From NCBI GenBank assembly GCA_947685225.1, contig CANTUV010000053.1, forward strand, positions 7,549,501-7,613,500: 64,000 nucleotides of DNA, in the 5' to 3' direction. Below the pieces are notes generated by a model. It was not told the DNA's origin. It saw only the letters and a list, made by a program, of their open reading frames with translations, and did no database searches. Within the stretch, counting starts at the first letter, position 1. Each line of letters begins with the position of its first letter. The DNA comes from Garcia nutans (lineage: Eukaryota > Streptophyta > Magnoliopsida > Malpighiales > Euphorbiaceae). This document shows positions 1 to 11,854 of the stretch, piece by piece. The position numbers and the translations under genes were made by a program.

Positions 1-392
1 ATAATATTTTCTTTAGTATTTAATTTTTATTAATAAAAAATAATAATAATAAACAAATAAATAAACAAAAATAAAAAAATAAAAATCAGCAATAAAAAAT
101 TTCATCGCCGAAAAGGGTTGTGGTGAAATGGCCTTGGGCCATTTCGTCAGCAGGACTTTCCTACAGGCGAAATGGCCCGCAAGCAATTTCGCCCGCCGCA
201 GCCCACTACCCCCTGCGGCAGCTTTTTCGCCAGCACAATTTTTCTGCAGCAGTTTTTTTTGCCAGCGCAATTTTTTCACAGCAAAATTTTTTCAACGCAA
301 ATTTTTTTGAAACCAAATACAATTAGGTTTCGGTTTCCTTTTCTTAATTCATATTAGATTCCGTGAATAAATAAAATTAATCATAAAAATCT

Positions 393-402
393 TCTATAAA
401 TA
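393..402 (+). promoter_or_regulatory. TATA box of the E LTR
   Basis: TCTATAAATA is followed by a purine-rich stretch. The equivalent TATAAAT lies at the matching place in the sister LTRs, on the minus strand at 4001-4007 (F), 13306-13312 (A) and 36026-36032 (B). This conservation supports it as the U3 core promoter. Transcription would start some 25-35 nt downstream; that is inference from the usual spacing. Confidence 0.65.
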
Positions 403-679
403 AGGACTAAAACAACATAGAAAGGAGGTGAAATCTGGGATCGAAAATCAGGAGAAAAAAAAGGGACAATCGAGTGAATTGAAAAACTTTGAATCAATCG
501 GACTTTTTGAGAGAAGAAAACAAGCAAATTCAATCCATCAAAGGCAACCATCTTGCCTTTGTACTTGTTCATCCAAGAAATAATTTTTGGTGGAACCAAC
601 AAACGAAGGTATGAATTTCTTTATTTATTTTTCTTTACAGTAGCTTCATAACTCAAGATTAAAAATTGTTATTTCTTCA

Positions 680-1380
680 AAATTTTAAAACCCTAACCTA
701 ATTTCTAACTTTTCAAAACCTTAAATCGCTTCAAGATTTACCAAAACCCTAATTTATTTTCTAATTTTTTCAAAACCCTAAATTGAATATGTTTCTTACC
801 AAAAACCCTAAATTGAATCTGTTTCTTTCTAAAACCCTAAAAAATATCTTTTTTTTGTTTCTATAAATCTTAAATCATTTTGTTTATTTTCATAAAACTT
901 CATAAAGCTATAAATTATTTCTCCAAATTCTAAAATAAAATATATTCTCCAAAAACACTAAACACTAATTCAACTTTAGAATCAAGACAGTAACCTTAAA
1001 CCAATTATTCTAAACCCTAGTTTTCTTAAACCCTAATTCCCTTAAAACCTTAAACCCTAATTTTTCTATATCCTAATCTTTAAAATCTTAAAACCTTATA
1101 AATTGAAATATTAAAATTAAATATTGTAAATACAAAACAATGATCTAGTAACCATAAATCATAAATCTAAATGTTTTAAAGTGTCCAAACCCTAATTTCA
1201 TGATTTCACTCCTCAAACACTAATTTGGTTAATTAAAGAACTTGATCAACCTCTTAAATTATAAAAATTTGCCCCATTTCAATTCTTTTAAAATTTACAG
1301 CAACTTAAACCCATGAATTCCAAAACCCTAAACACATTAAATAAAGAATCTTAAATAGAAACAGTAGCCCTAATTTGAAT
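680..1380 (+). repeat. Cluster of AAACCCTAA telomere-like motifs in the E LTR
   Basis: Many scattered copies of AAACCCTAA or AACCCTAA are separated by irregular AT-rich spacers. They are interspersed, not head-to-tail, so this is not an interstitial telomere. The same enrichment occurs in opposite orientation (TTAGGGTTT) in the F, A and B LTRs (about 3060-3600, 12560-13010, 35060-35760) and in the D LTR (38720-38930). The block lies downstream of the TATA box in the LTR's own orientation. Confidence 0.7.
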
Positions 1381-2117
1381 CTTTATTTGCTTTTATATTT
1401 GATTTTGTAGTCTATTATATGCTTTAATTTATTTTCAATGCTTTGTTGATTTATTTAAGTTCAATGCTTGTTTTATTTAGTTTATCATGGATGGGTGTTT
1501 ACATTCTATTGATGTTTAATATCTTTGATGAATAATTTGTTTATGATGAATGGTTATTTACTTATTTAGATTTCCAAATGTTGTAAGAGGTATGTTTCCA
1601 CTTGGTGGGTACCTCATTAGTTAAATATCATGTAACGCAAATTGCTTTTATATTTTAGAACTAATGTAAAGGACATGTTTCTACCTTTTGATGGGTGTCC
1701 TATTTAGGCTTGGATTATGTAAGGGCATGTTTCCATCATCGGATGGGTGTTCATATATTTGTTTTGCTTGGACATTTTTTTGATTTTCAATATATCGATG
1801 CTCTATTTTAATTATTGTGTGTAATATGGATAATGTTGTTATATTTAAGAATTTTCTAATATTAAGACCTGTAAAGGAGGTCGGTTCCAATGAATTGGGC
1901 GTTGTGGGGGTGCTGGACTATTTCTCACCTTCCTCACATGTGCCCAACTTTTCAAACCCATTAGGTGGTTGGGGATTCCTTAGGAATCGAGTTATCCATC
2001 CCTTTCTTTTTCCCGGCTCATCCGGATGGCGACTCTAATCTAAGGCCCTGAGCCTAAATAGTGCCGAAGTCGCAAGAACCATTCCACCAGGAGTGGGGAC
2101 GAAAATCGTCGCTCACA

Positions 2118-2275
2118 GTATCCCTTACATAGCACAACACGAGTAACACAGGTGTCCTAACTCATGCACACGATGCAATCTAATATGATGCAATGGATAA
2201 TATTATTATAAGAAAGAATAGAATAATAAAAGGACCAATGGAATCAACTTCTCTTATCCCCAGTGGAGTCGCCAC
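2118..2275 (-). other. Element F: 5' leader remnant
   Basis: This matches the leader next to the primer site in A (from about 11697) and B (from about 34108), with the same blocks: 'cctaactcatgcacac', 'gatgcaatggataatat', and a polypurine-like run before the primer site. It is cut at 2118 by insertion of E. The rest of F lies off the left edge. Confidence 0.75.
2257..2274 (-). promoter_or_regulatory. Primer binding site of element F
   Basis: On the minus strand this reads TGGCGACTCCACTGGGGA. It begins TGG, complementary to a tRNA CCA end, and starts one base after the LTR end (GCTCGCA). The same site occurs in A (TGGCAACTCCACTGGGGA) and, degraded, in B. I cannot assign the tRNA species with certainty. 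The site fixes the LTR border and the orientation of F. Confidence 0.75.
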
Positions 2276-4442
2276 TGCGAGCGGGGATTTTTGCCCCCAC
2301 TCTCGGTGGAATGGTTCTTGTGACTTCGGCACTGTTAGGCTTAGGGCCTTAGAGAACACTGGCCTAAGCCTGGAGAAAATGGAGTAGCCACCTGGACAGA
2401 CCAGGAAAAAGAAAGGGGTGGATGACTCAATTCCCAATGAATCCCCGACCCCCTAATGGGTTCAGAATGTTGGGTACATGTGGGGAAGGTGAGAAATGGC
2501 CCAGCCCACCCACAATGCCTGGTTCATTGGAACGGACCTCCTTTGCAGGTCTTAATATTATAAAATTCTTAAGTATAACAATATTATCCATATTACATGC
2601 AACAATTAAAATAAAGCATCATTATTTAAAATCAAAGCAATGTCCAAACAAAACAAATAAATAGACACCCATCCGAGGATGGAAACATGTCCTTGCATTG
2701 TCCATGTCTTAACTAAATAGGACACCCACCGAAAGGTGGAAACATGTCCTTTACATTGGTCCAAAGTATAAAAGTAATTTAAATTACATGAAAATTAATT
2801 AATGAGGTACCCACAAAGTGGAAACATACCTCTTACAATTTTAATACCAAAACAAATAAATAACAATCATAATAATAAAGAAAATATCCATCCATGATAA
2901 ATTAAATAAATCAAGCATTGAAATTAAATAAATCAACCATCAAAACATATAATAAATTTAGGGTTCATGCATTAATTATGGCTTCTAGGATTTTATGTTC
3001 AATAACTAGGATTTTGCATATACTAGTTTAATTAGTTGAGAAATATTTTAAGGTAATAATATAGCTAATGGATGTTTTAAAGATTTAGGGTTTTGGATGT
3101 TTTGGATTTGAGCTTAAGGGTTTGTAGGTTTGCTATATGAGGGTTTGAAAAATTATGGTTTTTGATGTATTGTTTTAGAAAAAATATTGATTCGGGAAAT
3201 AAAATAGATTTTGGAAAACAATTAGGGCTTTATGACTTTAATAGAATAATTTAGGGTTTAGAGTTTTGGGAAAAATAGTTTAGAGTTTTAAAGTTTAATC
3301 AATGACTTAGGCTACTGGATGTTTGGAAAACAAATTAGGATTCAATAAAGCAACTTTGAATTTTAGAATTTAAGAAAATAATTTAGGGTTTTGATAATTG
3401 AAAAGCTATTTCGGGGTTTTAGGAGATATAAGGCAAATTAGGGTTTGGTTCTTAGAGTTTACTAGAGTTAGAGTTTTGAAATTTGGCTTATTGGATCAAT
3501 TTTAATAATTAAACTATTTGCAAACTCAGGTTTATGGTTTCCGGAATTGAGGTTAGGGTTTTAGGAAGCTAGGGTTTTGGATAGTTAGGGTTTTTAAAAT
3601 TAGATTTGTGTTGAATGATTATATTATTTACTTTAATTAAGATCTTAAATATTATATGAATTAATTCATGCTACTGCCTAAATTAAATTGAAGGAAGAAT
3701 TAAATAACTAGGCAGTGTGATGATGGTTAAAAAGATGAAGATGATTGAATAAACTAAAGTTAGAACAATATACGTACGTTTGAAGGCTCCACCGAAAAAT
3801 TGATTTCTGTATGAGCAATAACAAAGGCAATGTTGCTGCCTTTGATGGATTGATGATTGATGAATGCTTCTTGTTGCTAATTTCTTTTTTCCATCTCTTG
3901 CTCCTAGGGTTTTCTGTCTCCTTTTTCCTCCCAAGTCTGAAGTCCCCAGTCTCGATCAAGTAAAATAATTTTTTTCCTTAATTTCGTGTTTTAATGTGGT
4001 ATTTATAGGAAAAATAATAAACTTACTTCTAATTGTCCAAGGAAATTAAAACCATTTAGGAAAAGAAATCGAAACCAAATAGAATTTGGTTTTAGAAAAA
4101 ACTGCGCTGGAAAATTACTCTGGCAAAAAATTACTACGGGCGAAAATTGTGTGAGCTGGGCGGCCAGCAAATTCGCCGCAAGAATTTCCCGAGGTGAATT
4201 GGCCCAAGCCAATTCACTTTCAGCGATGAAATTTTTCATCGCCGATTTTTTCGTCGCTGATTTTTATTTATTTATTTATTATATATTATTTTTTTAACTT
4301 AACTAATATTACTTTTTATTTTTATTAAAAATAATAAATAATAAATACTAAAATAGATATTATTTAATTAAAATGGCACAAAAATTATTTTGGACTATAA
4401 AAAAATATCGGACCAGACTGGGTAAAAAATTACGGGTCTACA
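2276..4442 (-). mobile_element. Element F: 5' LTR, Tat lineage (2167 bp)
   Basis: On the minus strand it starts TGTAGACCC and ends CCCCGCTCGCA, a TG...CA LTR followed directly by a primer site, which makes it a 5' LTR. The minus-strand TATAAAT is at 4001-4007. The right flank (CATTT at 4443, probable target duplication) is the integrase end of element A, so F inserted into A. Together with E it forms a large inverted repeat of two LTRs around a 158-bp spacer. Confidence 0.8.
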
Positions 4443-5655
4443 CATTTCAACCTGTCAATGTTCACTGGCTCGCTAAACTCATTCCCGTCCATGTCTGATA
4501 ACTTCACTGTACCCTTGTTCACGACTTGTTTCACAACATATGGCCCTTCCCAGCTAGGCCTAAATTTCCCTCTTGGATCATATACGTTAGGTTTACATTG
4601 TTTCAACACTGAATCCCTGACTCTGAGTTTTCTAATCTTAACCCTTCTATTGTAGGCTCGAGCTATCCTCCTTTGATACAGTTGATGATGATACAATGCT
4701 TTTAACATTCTCTCCTCTAGTAAAGCTAACTGTGTGTATCTGCTGACTACCCAATTTGTCTCAGGCAGTTTAGCTTCCAAGACTACTCTCAATGATTTGA
4801 TCTCAATTTCAATTGGCAACACTACTTCCATCCTATAAACCAAAGTGAACGGTGTCATTCCAGTTGGTGTTCGAACGCTTGTTCTGTATCCCCATAAGGA
4901 AAAAGGAACATTTCTGACCAATCCATATATGTCTTGGTCATCATTGACAGAATTTGCTTATTTGTCTTGTTTGTTGCTTCTACTGCACCATTAGCCTTTG
5001 GTCTATAAGGGGAGGATCGGTGATGATGGATTTGATACTTTGAGAATAAGTCCTTAACTGCTCCTTGAAACTGTACCCCATTGTCTGATACCATACTGTA
5101 TGGGACCCCATATCTACAGATGAGATTCTTTTCAACTAATCTAGCCATTTGACTTGCCCCAATTTGTTGAAAGATTTAGGTTTGACCCATTTTGAAAAAT
5201 AATCTGCCGCTACTATAATGAAATGGTGACAGTTTGAGGCTGTCGGATGTATCTCTCCTATAATGTCAATCCCCCAAGTGGTGAAGGGCTAGGTTCAAGA
5301 CATAGAATGCAATTCTTCAAGTGGCATGTGATTCAAATTACCATACATCTGACATTGCTGGCACTTCTTTACAAACTCAATACAATCTCTCTCCATGATC
5401 AACCAGTAGTAACCTTGTCAAATTATCTTCTTAACTAGGGCTAAACAACTCATGTGTGGACCACAACTTCCCGCATGTATTTCTGACATGATATGCTCCA
5501 CTTCAGGCTTCCTCAAGCATCTCAAGTGCACCCTATTAGGCCATCTTCGATACAATTATGCATGGAAGGTGATGTTTGTAAGGACCACTATCTTATGGAT
5601 CTTCTTTCTTTCTTTGTTGCCCCTAACAGGTATTCTCTTTCCTCCAAAAACTGTC
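4443..5655 (-). pseudogene. Element A integrase, broken
   Basis: This is the catalytic core and C-terminal part of a Tat integrase. Visible parts are the first core aspartate in WGIDIIGE (near 5260), the second in SDNGVQF (near 5090) and the glutamate in NGAVEA (near 4980), so the DDE triad can be read here, unlike in B. The N-terminal zinc-binding part is shredded by stops between about 5330 and 5650. A frameshift near 4900 separates the core from the C-terminal domain (RVKIRKLRVRDSV, then GPYVVKQV). The last codons run into the F LTR, so the native stop is absent. In life it would join element cDNA to target DNA. Confidence 0.75.
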
Positions 5656-7510
5656 TTATAGTATCATACCACGTATCATGTCTATATCAGTTTCCATGAT
5701 TGTCTTATATTCATAGTAAGGAGTTGATGGCTTGATCAAAATCAGAGGCTTGAGGAATAAATTGATAGGATTTTCCCATATTGAAGCCAATGTGGCTAGG
5801 GCATCAGCCATCTGGTTCTCTTCTCTTGGTAGCTGTATAAACCTGCACTCCTTAAAGTTCTTCTTCATCATGGTCAAGTAATGGTGGTATGGTTCTAATT
5901 TCTCTTCTTTCAACTCCCACTCTCCATTTACTTGGGTTGCTATTAGCAATGAATCGCCAAAGACTTTCACCTTATCCACCTTCATAATCATTAGCATTTC
6001 CAAACCAAAGATACATGCTTCGTATTCCACCATATTATTGGTTGCCCTGAATTTCAACTTCTTGGCTAAAGGGATAAGTTCCCCTTCGGGCGATTCTAGT
6101 ATGACTTCCAAACTTGCTCCTTTCCTATTCACTGCCCCGTCAAAATACAATTTCCATCCTTGTACTTCAATGGCCTCTAAATGTTCATCTGAAAATTCCA
6201 AGACTACCTCTTCGCTATCCAGTAATGGTTGTTGGGCTAAGAATTCTGCCATTGCTCTACCTTTGATTATTTTCCTGGTTACATACTCAATCTCAAATTC
6301 ATCCAATATTATCAACCATCGCCCATACTTTCCAATTAAAGAGGGTGTCTCCCTTAAGTACTTCATTGGATCCAACTTGGAAATTGCTTTCACACTATAA
6401 GATTGAAAGTAATACTGCAACTTCTTAGAAGACCAAACCATAGCTATATAGGTCTTTTCAATGATACTATACTTAATTTCATAAGGTAGGATCTTTCTAC
6501 TCAACTAGTAAACTGCATGCTCAATCCCCGACTCATCTGCTTGGGCTAGCATGGCTCCTACTGACTCTTCTTCTACTGCTAAGTATAGTAATAGGGATTT
6601 ACTAGGTTTAGGTGATTTCAAAACAGGTGGATTTAGCAAATACCCCTTTATTCCCTCAAAGGCCTTTTGACACTCTTCATTCCACAGGACCGGCTGATTC
6701 TTTTTAAGTAATTTGAAGATAGGTTCATAGATTGTGGTGAGTTTTGCTATAAACCTGCCAATGTAATGCAATCTGCCAATGAATCCCCGAACTTCTCTCT
6801 CCATCTAGGGGGCTAGCATATTGCTGATTGCTTTAACTTTGGCAGGGTCAATCTCAATGCCATTTGAACTAATCACATATCCCAACAATTTGCCTGAGGT
6901 AACCCCAAACACACACTTCTTTGGGCTTAGCCTTAGCTTATACTTCAATGCTCTATCAAAGAATAATTCTAAGTTTTAGAAGTGTTGTTTCCTTGTATCT
7001 AATTTCACCATCATATCATCAACATATACTTCGACTTCTTTGTGCATCATGTCATGAAATAATGTGGTGGTCATCCTTTGGTAGGTTGCTCTAGTATTCT
7101 TTAATCCGAATGGCATCACTCTATAACAAAATATACCCCATGTAGTAATGAAAGCAGTTTTGGCTTTATCCTCTTGGGCCATTAACACTTTGTTGTATCT
7201 GGAAAATCCATCTACAAATTAGTGTAGCACGCTAGAGGCTGCACTATCAATGAGAACATCTATATGGGGTAAAGGAAAATCACCTTTAGGGGAAGCCTTG
7301 TTTAAATCTCTATAGTTCCACACATACCCTAATTCTTCCATCTTTCTTTGGCATGGGTATTATGTTGGCTAGCCAGTCTATATAATCTATCACTTCAAGG
7401 AACTTTACTTGTATTTGTTTAGTGACCTCTTCTTTAACCAATTTAGCCCATTCAGATCTTAATCGTCTAAGCTTTTGTTTGACAAGTTTCATGTGGGTGT
7501 AAGTAGCTGT
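5656..7510 (-). pseudogene. Element A reverse transcriptase, RNase H and second (archaeal-type) RNase H, broken
   Basis: Order on the minus strand: RT palm with PKKDGRIRVCV (near 7320), active site EVYVDDMMVK (near 7030), connection domain VRGFIGRLHYIGRFIAKL (near 6770), a degenerate gypsy RNase H (LLLYLAVEEES ... YEIKYSIIEK), then a second RNase H starting YFDGAVNRKGA, with VEYEAC, GDSLL and MADALA as its metal-binding positions. Two RNase H domains in tandem are a known hallmark of the Tat lineage. Damage: one extra base near 7316 shifts frame after RVCV, and stops occur near 6978, 6805 and 6503. The YVDD box is intact, but no continuous product is possible. Confidence 0.8.
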
Positions 7511-9133
7511 CTCAATCTATTCTAGACATATCCTCATAAGACCAAGCAAATACTTCATATTTTTTTAAATATTTTTTCAAATCTCTCTCTCTCATCAGGA
7601 GTAAGGTCGGATGCTATGCTAAAGGTTTTAGGATTTTTTATTGTTCCCAAATTTAATGATTGTGTATCAACAGAGTTAATATTAAAGATGCTCATGTAAC
7701 CACTATTTGAATGTATGCAACCGTCAGGAGAAACATCGCACAAGTAAGCAAAATCAGACTTTATTGCATTCATGTTGGAAAAGAAAACATTATCATCCTC
7801 ATACAAAGCAGACAAATTAAAATCAAAATCAAAATCATTGTTCTCAAAATTATAAAGCAGGACATCATCAAACTTCTCTTCAACTAGGGCAGCAATCTCC
7901 TCTGGAGTCTTCTCAGCTTTTAGGATAGTTTCCTTCTTCCTTTCCGGATTGGGCTCCTTATCGGATGGTAGGGTGAACTCTTTCTTCAATTGTTCCAATA
8001 ACTCGACAACATCAGCAAAAATATCAAAACCCAAAATCAACTTTCCCATGAACATGATTGGCTCATGCTTTCTTTGGAGTGGTCCCATGTCTAGAGCTTT
8101 GACAAATACTTTTTCAAGTGGTGAGAAACTCATCTTCTCATTCTTCTTTGGATGAACATCTTTTCTAGCTTCTTTATACCCCCAACCCCTTCTTGGAAGT
8201 TTGAGTCTTAAAATCTGGAAGCTTTGTCATACCGGCCTTGCCCTTTCTAAGACCAACTCCAGGAAGGTAGCTCATGTTCTTCATCATGTTTAAGACCTTA
8301 GAGTCCACTACTTCATCATATGAAATTATAGCTACCTAGAAACCATTGAGAGACCTCTTTACCATTAGAGCATTAACAACCTCATTATCTTCAGCCTCGA
8401 TGACCACCGTCTCATCTCCATTAGGGAACCTGATCATTTGATGAAGGATGGAAGGAACTCCACCGAGAGGATGAAACCATGGTCATCCCAAAAGTAAAGC
8501 AAAGGTAACAGGTATGTCTAAAATAACAAATTCAACAATAGATTCAATTGGACCAACCTTCACAGCAGCTTTGAAAGTTCCTTCAGCATGCCTCTTGATG
8601 TTGTCATAAGCCCGAATGGTTACCTTGGTTGGGCTTAGATCCCTTGTTGACATAGCTAGCTTTGGCAATATTCTAAGTGGATAAACATTTATGGCAGACC
8701 CATCATCAACCATTACACATGGAGTCCTTTTTCCTTTGATTTCCACTTTGATAAAGAGAGGGCGGATGTGATCTCTCCCCTCTTCCGATAAATCTGCATC
8801 TGAGAAAGATACCATTCCCATATTAACTTCACTCTTCTTTTGAACTTCTTCACACTTCATTACTCCTCCAACTTTTATGAAGTTAATTAGTTCCTTCAGT
8901 GTTATGGGGGCAAAAATCAGCATGCTAGCCAAGGCCTTGGCCATAGTTTCATGGTGCTTCTTAAAAGTAGCCAATAAGTCCCAAATGCTAACACTTGCTT
9001 GGGTTCTCTTCAATTGCTTAAGCACAGTATCATCTTCCTCTTCTTTATTTCCCACTTCGACTTCCTTTCCTTTATTAACTTCTACCTCCTTAGGTGGTGG
9101 CCTTGCATAAGGATAACCAGATCTTGTGTTCAT
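7511..9133 (-). pseudogene. Element A protease and protease-RT linker, broken
   Basis: The aspartic protease site reads VDDGSAINVYPL (near 8700), followed by a typical Tat protease body and ALLLG. A TGA stop interrupts it at 8480-8483 where B reads GLPWFHPLGG. After the protease comes an in-frame stop in NGF*VA (near 8338), at the same codon as a stop in B, then a glycine-rich stretch (YLPGVGLRKGKAG) resembling the G-patch-like region seen in some retroelement proteases. A linker with an acidic, phenylalanine-rich segment (near 7840) follows. The linker frame stays open from 8133 to 7555. Confidence 0.7.
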
Positions 9134-10676
9134 TACTTCATCTTCCTCGGGCTCGGACCAGGTCTATTCCTCCTTCTTGGGTACAAGATTGTCATCACTA
9201 TTGCTTGAATCCCAAAACTCATTCACAACACATATTGCTAGTTCTTTACCCTCCACCATAGCTTGTTCAACTTTGCTAAATACCACTTCTTCTTTGGTTG
9301 CTTCTTCATCCACATCTTGGAAAGAAGGCATGATAAAACTTTCATGCAAACATCCTCCAATCATGAAGGTGGCCGGTGGTGGTACTCTATTGAACCTCGG
9401 CAATGGATTGTCTTTGGTGTTTGTCTTGTTGGGCTCGAGCAGCTTTCCACTATCAATCAAATTTTGGATCTCATGCCTCAACCTCACATATCTATCCATG
9501 TCGTGCCCTTTCATTTGATGAAATTGACAAAATGCATTATTGTCAAAATTAGGTGGGAGAGGGTTAGACAAAGGATGAGGATTTAAGGGTTGTAACAATC
9601 CCTTCTTTTGTAGATTATTGAGGACCCAAGACAGTGGCTTCCCTAATTCTAAAAGCTGCCTTCTTCCTCCTTGGCCAGTAGCATTAACACCAACTGCCTT
9701 TTGCATGCTTTGGTTTCCAAACTGGTAGTTTCCTTTCTCGTTCCTTCTTGTTGAAAAGCGTTTCTTCTCTCTTTCCCACTATTTAATTTGTAGACCCACT
9801 TGCAAACAGTCTTTAAAACCCCAAATGAGTGTATGAGACATTCTTTCATGAAGGCAAGGTAACACTTCTCTCATAATCATTCTAATTTGATCGAATTCAT
9901 CAGGCCTCCTCTTGAGCAAAGCTGCCTTATTCCTCCATCTTTTCACATAGTCCACAAAATTCTCATTTGGCCTTTGTCTAATGGACTCAACTTCCATTAA
10001 AGTAACTTCCATCTCGACATTGTATCCATATTGTTGGATGAAGGCCTTGTATAGCAGGTCCTATCTCTTTTGTGTGCCATCATCTAAGGTATTCAACCAA
10101 TTTTGGATAATAGGGTCTAATGAGAGCATGAAGTACCTTAAAGTTTGAGCCTTAGTAGCTCAGGCAGACCATATAGCAGTGATATACTGCTTCACATGGA
10201 GTTGAGGATTTTTGGTTCCATCAAACTTTATAAAGGATGGCATCTTGAACTTACAAGGGACCTCCTCATATTATTCAAATAGTTTGTCAATCTCGAACAT
10301 CTCTTCGATTTTCAGTTTCTTCTCAAATTTCTTTTGCATGTTCGTAATCATCTTTTCAACATCTGAAGTTTCAGTTTTCTCCACAGTTGATCTTTCAACA
10401 ATCTTCAGCTCTTTCTTCTTATCTTGAGGATCTTGGAAGTATTGAGCCCAATCATCTCATCATCAATGATCACTTTATCATAATCAAAAACCACTTCACC
10501 AACTTTAGCCTTCCCCTTGTCCTTTGGCTTCTTGGTGCTAGCAGATGCTTTGGCATTGTTTCCTAAAATTGCAGCCAATTGGTTGTTCATGGTCTTAGCT
10601 AGGGCCTCTTTTATTTCTCCCATCTTGGCATTGAGGGCGTCATCCACCATTCTTTGAATTTGTTCAGGCTCATTGC
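9134..10676 (-). pseudogene. Element A gag, broken
   Basis: This aligns along its length with the better kept gag of B: an N-terminal EPEQIQRMVDDALNAKMGEIKEAL segment, a lysine-rich KKPKDKGK stretch, a capsid-like part ending MSHTLI, and the zinc-finger region FCQFHQMKGHDMDRY. B has cysteine at the last finger position (GHDTDRC) where A has tyrosine, so the finger has lost a ligand. The start is damaged: B reads ATGGAGCC where A reads ATGAGCC, a one-base loss just after the start codon. A TAG lies near 9781 (QIK*WERE), one of several stops. Confidence 0.75.
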
Positions 10677-11836
10677 TTTTGGTGAACAAGTGATTAAGTC
10701 ATTGCTAGATTCTTCATTTTTGGCATAGGTCAGATTGTCGTAAGCTTTTGAACTATCATAATCCAGGGCTATGAGTGAGAAAGGATTAATGATATAAGAT
10801 GCAAATGTATGCATGTATGCACAAACAATAAATAAACAAGGATAAATAGGATGTTCGTTCCAACCTTATAACTTCCACACACGGATGGTGAGTCTCTTTT
10901 CCTAAGTATATGGTTAACAAAGTACCAACATGGGGTATCTTATTTTCAAAAAATTCTCTCAGATGTTTCAAACAATAGTTATATTTTAAAAATGGAAATC
11001 AGTTCATGATAATTCCCTTTAATTAGGGTTTAGTCCATTCAATAAACTAAAGTAGCTTTTATGCTATATTGAATTAAAACAAAATTAAGAGGTTTATTAT
11101 AAATAGATTACTTACTTGAAAAAGTAACTAATGATTCATGTCAAAATAAGCCATGATTAATTATTCTAGGTATAAACTAGGCTCACAATTGATTTTTGGT
11201 ATTCCATAATTGGCCTAAATAATTTTTAAGCTCTTTTAAAGGTTGGATGAAATGCAAAAATAACTTTATTTAAAAAATCCATTGTAAAAAGATTTTAAGA
11301 AAAAATGGATTTTTGACTTTGTATTTGAGTCATGAGGAAAGAATTTTTTGATTCATTTTTAGAAAAGTTTTATGTCCAAAGACTATCTTGAAAAGTTTTG
11401 AAAATAGCTTTGGTCTTTTGGATTTAGAGAAAAAAAATATTTTGAGCTTACAAATATAATTAGGTCATATTAGAAAAAGAACAAATCAAATAAGCCATGA
11501 TTTAAGCTAAGATAAATTAACCATAGTCAAACAACAAACATTTGGGGTAAAAACCTATGGAAAATAACTAGGCCAATTACATGAGCTTTAGTCTTTAGGT
11601 TGAAAAGGCTTAGGTTCCCATAGCAAGTATATACCAAATGGTATAAGGCTATGAGTGGTTATGCTATGCTCGATCTCCATACCTTGAGTGAAAGTATGGT
11701 ATCCCTTATATAACACAACACGGGTAACACGAGCATCCTAACTCACGCACATAATGCAATCTAAATGATGCAATGGATAATATCATGATAAGAAAGAATA
11801 GAATAATATAAAGACCAATGGAATCAACTTCTCCTA
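10677..11836 (-). other. Element A 5' leader (between primer site and gag)
   Basis: About 1.16 kb of AT-rich leader is shared with B (33079-34240) and with the stray fragment at 17575-18655. Blocks such as 'gaggtttattat', 'ttgaaaaagtaacta' and 'gccatgattta' keep the same order. A reading frame upstream of gag (near 10700-10814) is shared with B, but I see no recognisable domain in it. No splice signals can be assigned with confidence. Confidence 0.7.
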
Positions 11837-11854
11837 TCCCCAGTGGAGTTGCCA
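11837..11854 (-). promoter_or_regulatory. Primer binding site of element A
   Basis: On the minus strand this reads TGGCAACTCCACTGGGGA, one base after the LTR end (GCTCACA). It differs from the F site by one base. It fixes the LTR border at 11856 and the minus orientation. Confidence 0.75.

Larger units (their letters stand above)
1..2117 (+). mobile_element. Element E: right-hand LTR of a Tat-lineage Ty3/gypsy element (left end outside the window)
   Basis: This is the reverse-complement counterpart of the LTRs at 2276-4442, 11856-16045 and 34260-36498, with the same order of blocks: an AT-rich start, TATA box, AAACCCTAA-rich middle, 'catgtttcca' blocks, and an end reading GCTCACA. The end matches the LTR/primer-site border of the other copies. 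Beyond 2117 the sequence is the 5' leader of another element (F), not a primer site, so this is either the 3' LTR of a plus-strand element or a solo LTR inserted in F. The putative target duplication starts GTATC at 2118; the other copy is off the window. No protein is encoded; the short ORFs here are LTR noise. Confidence 0.8.

Noticed and set aside
680..1380. Interstitial telomere
   Set aside because: AAACCCTAA units are scattered with irregular spacers and sit inside an LTR also found elsewhere in the window.
2276..4442. The F LTR as the 3' LTR of element A
   Set aside because: It has a primer site and leader on its outer side, no polypurine tract next to A's integrase, and flanks that do not match A's CCTGA.
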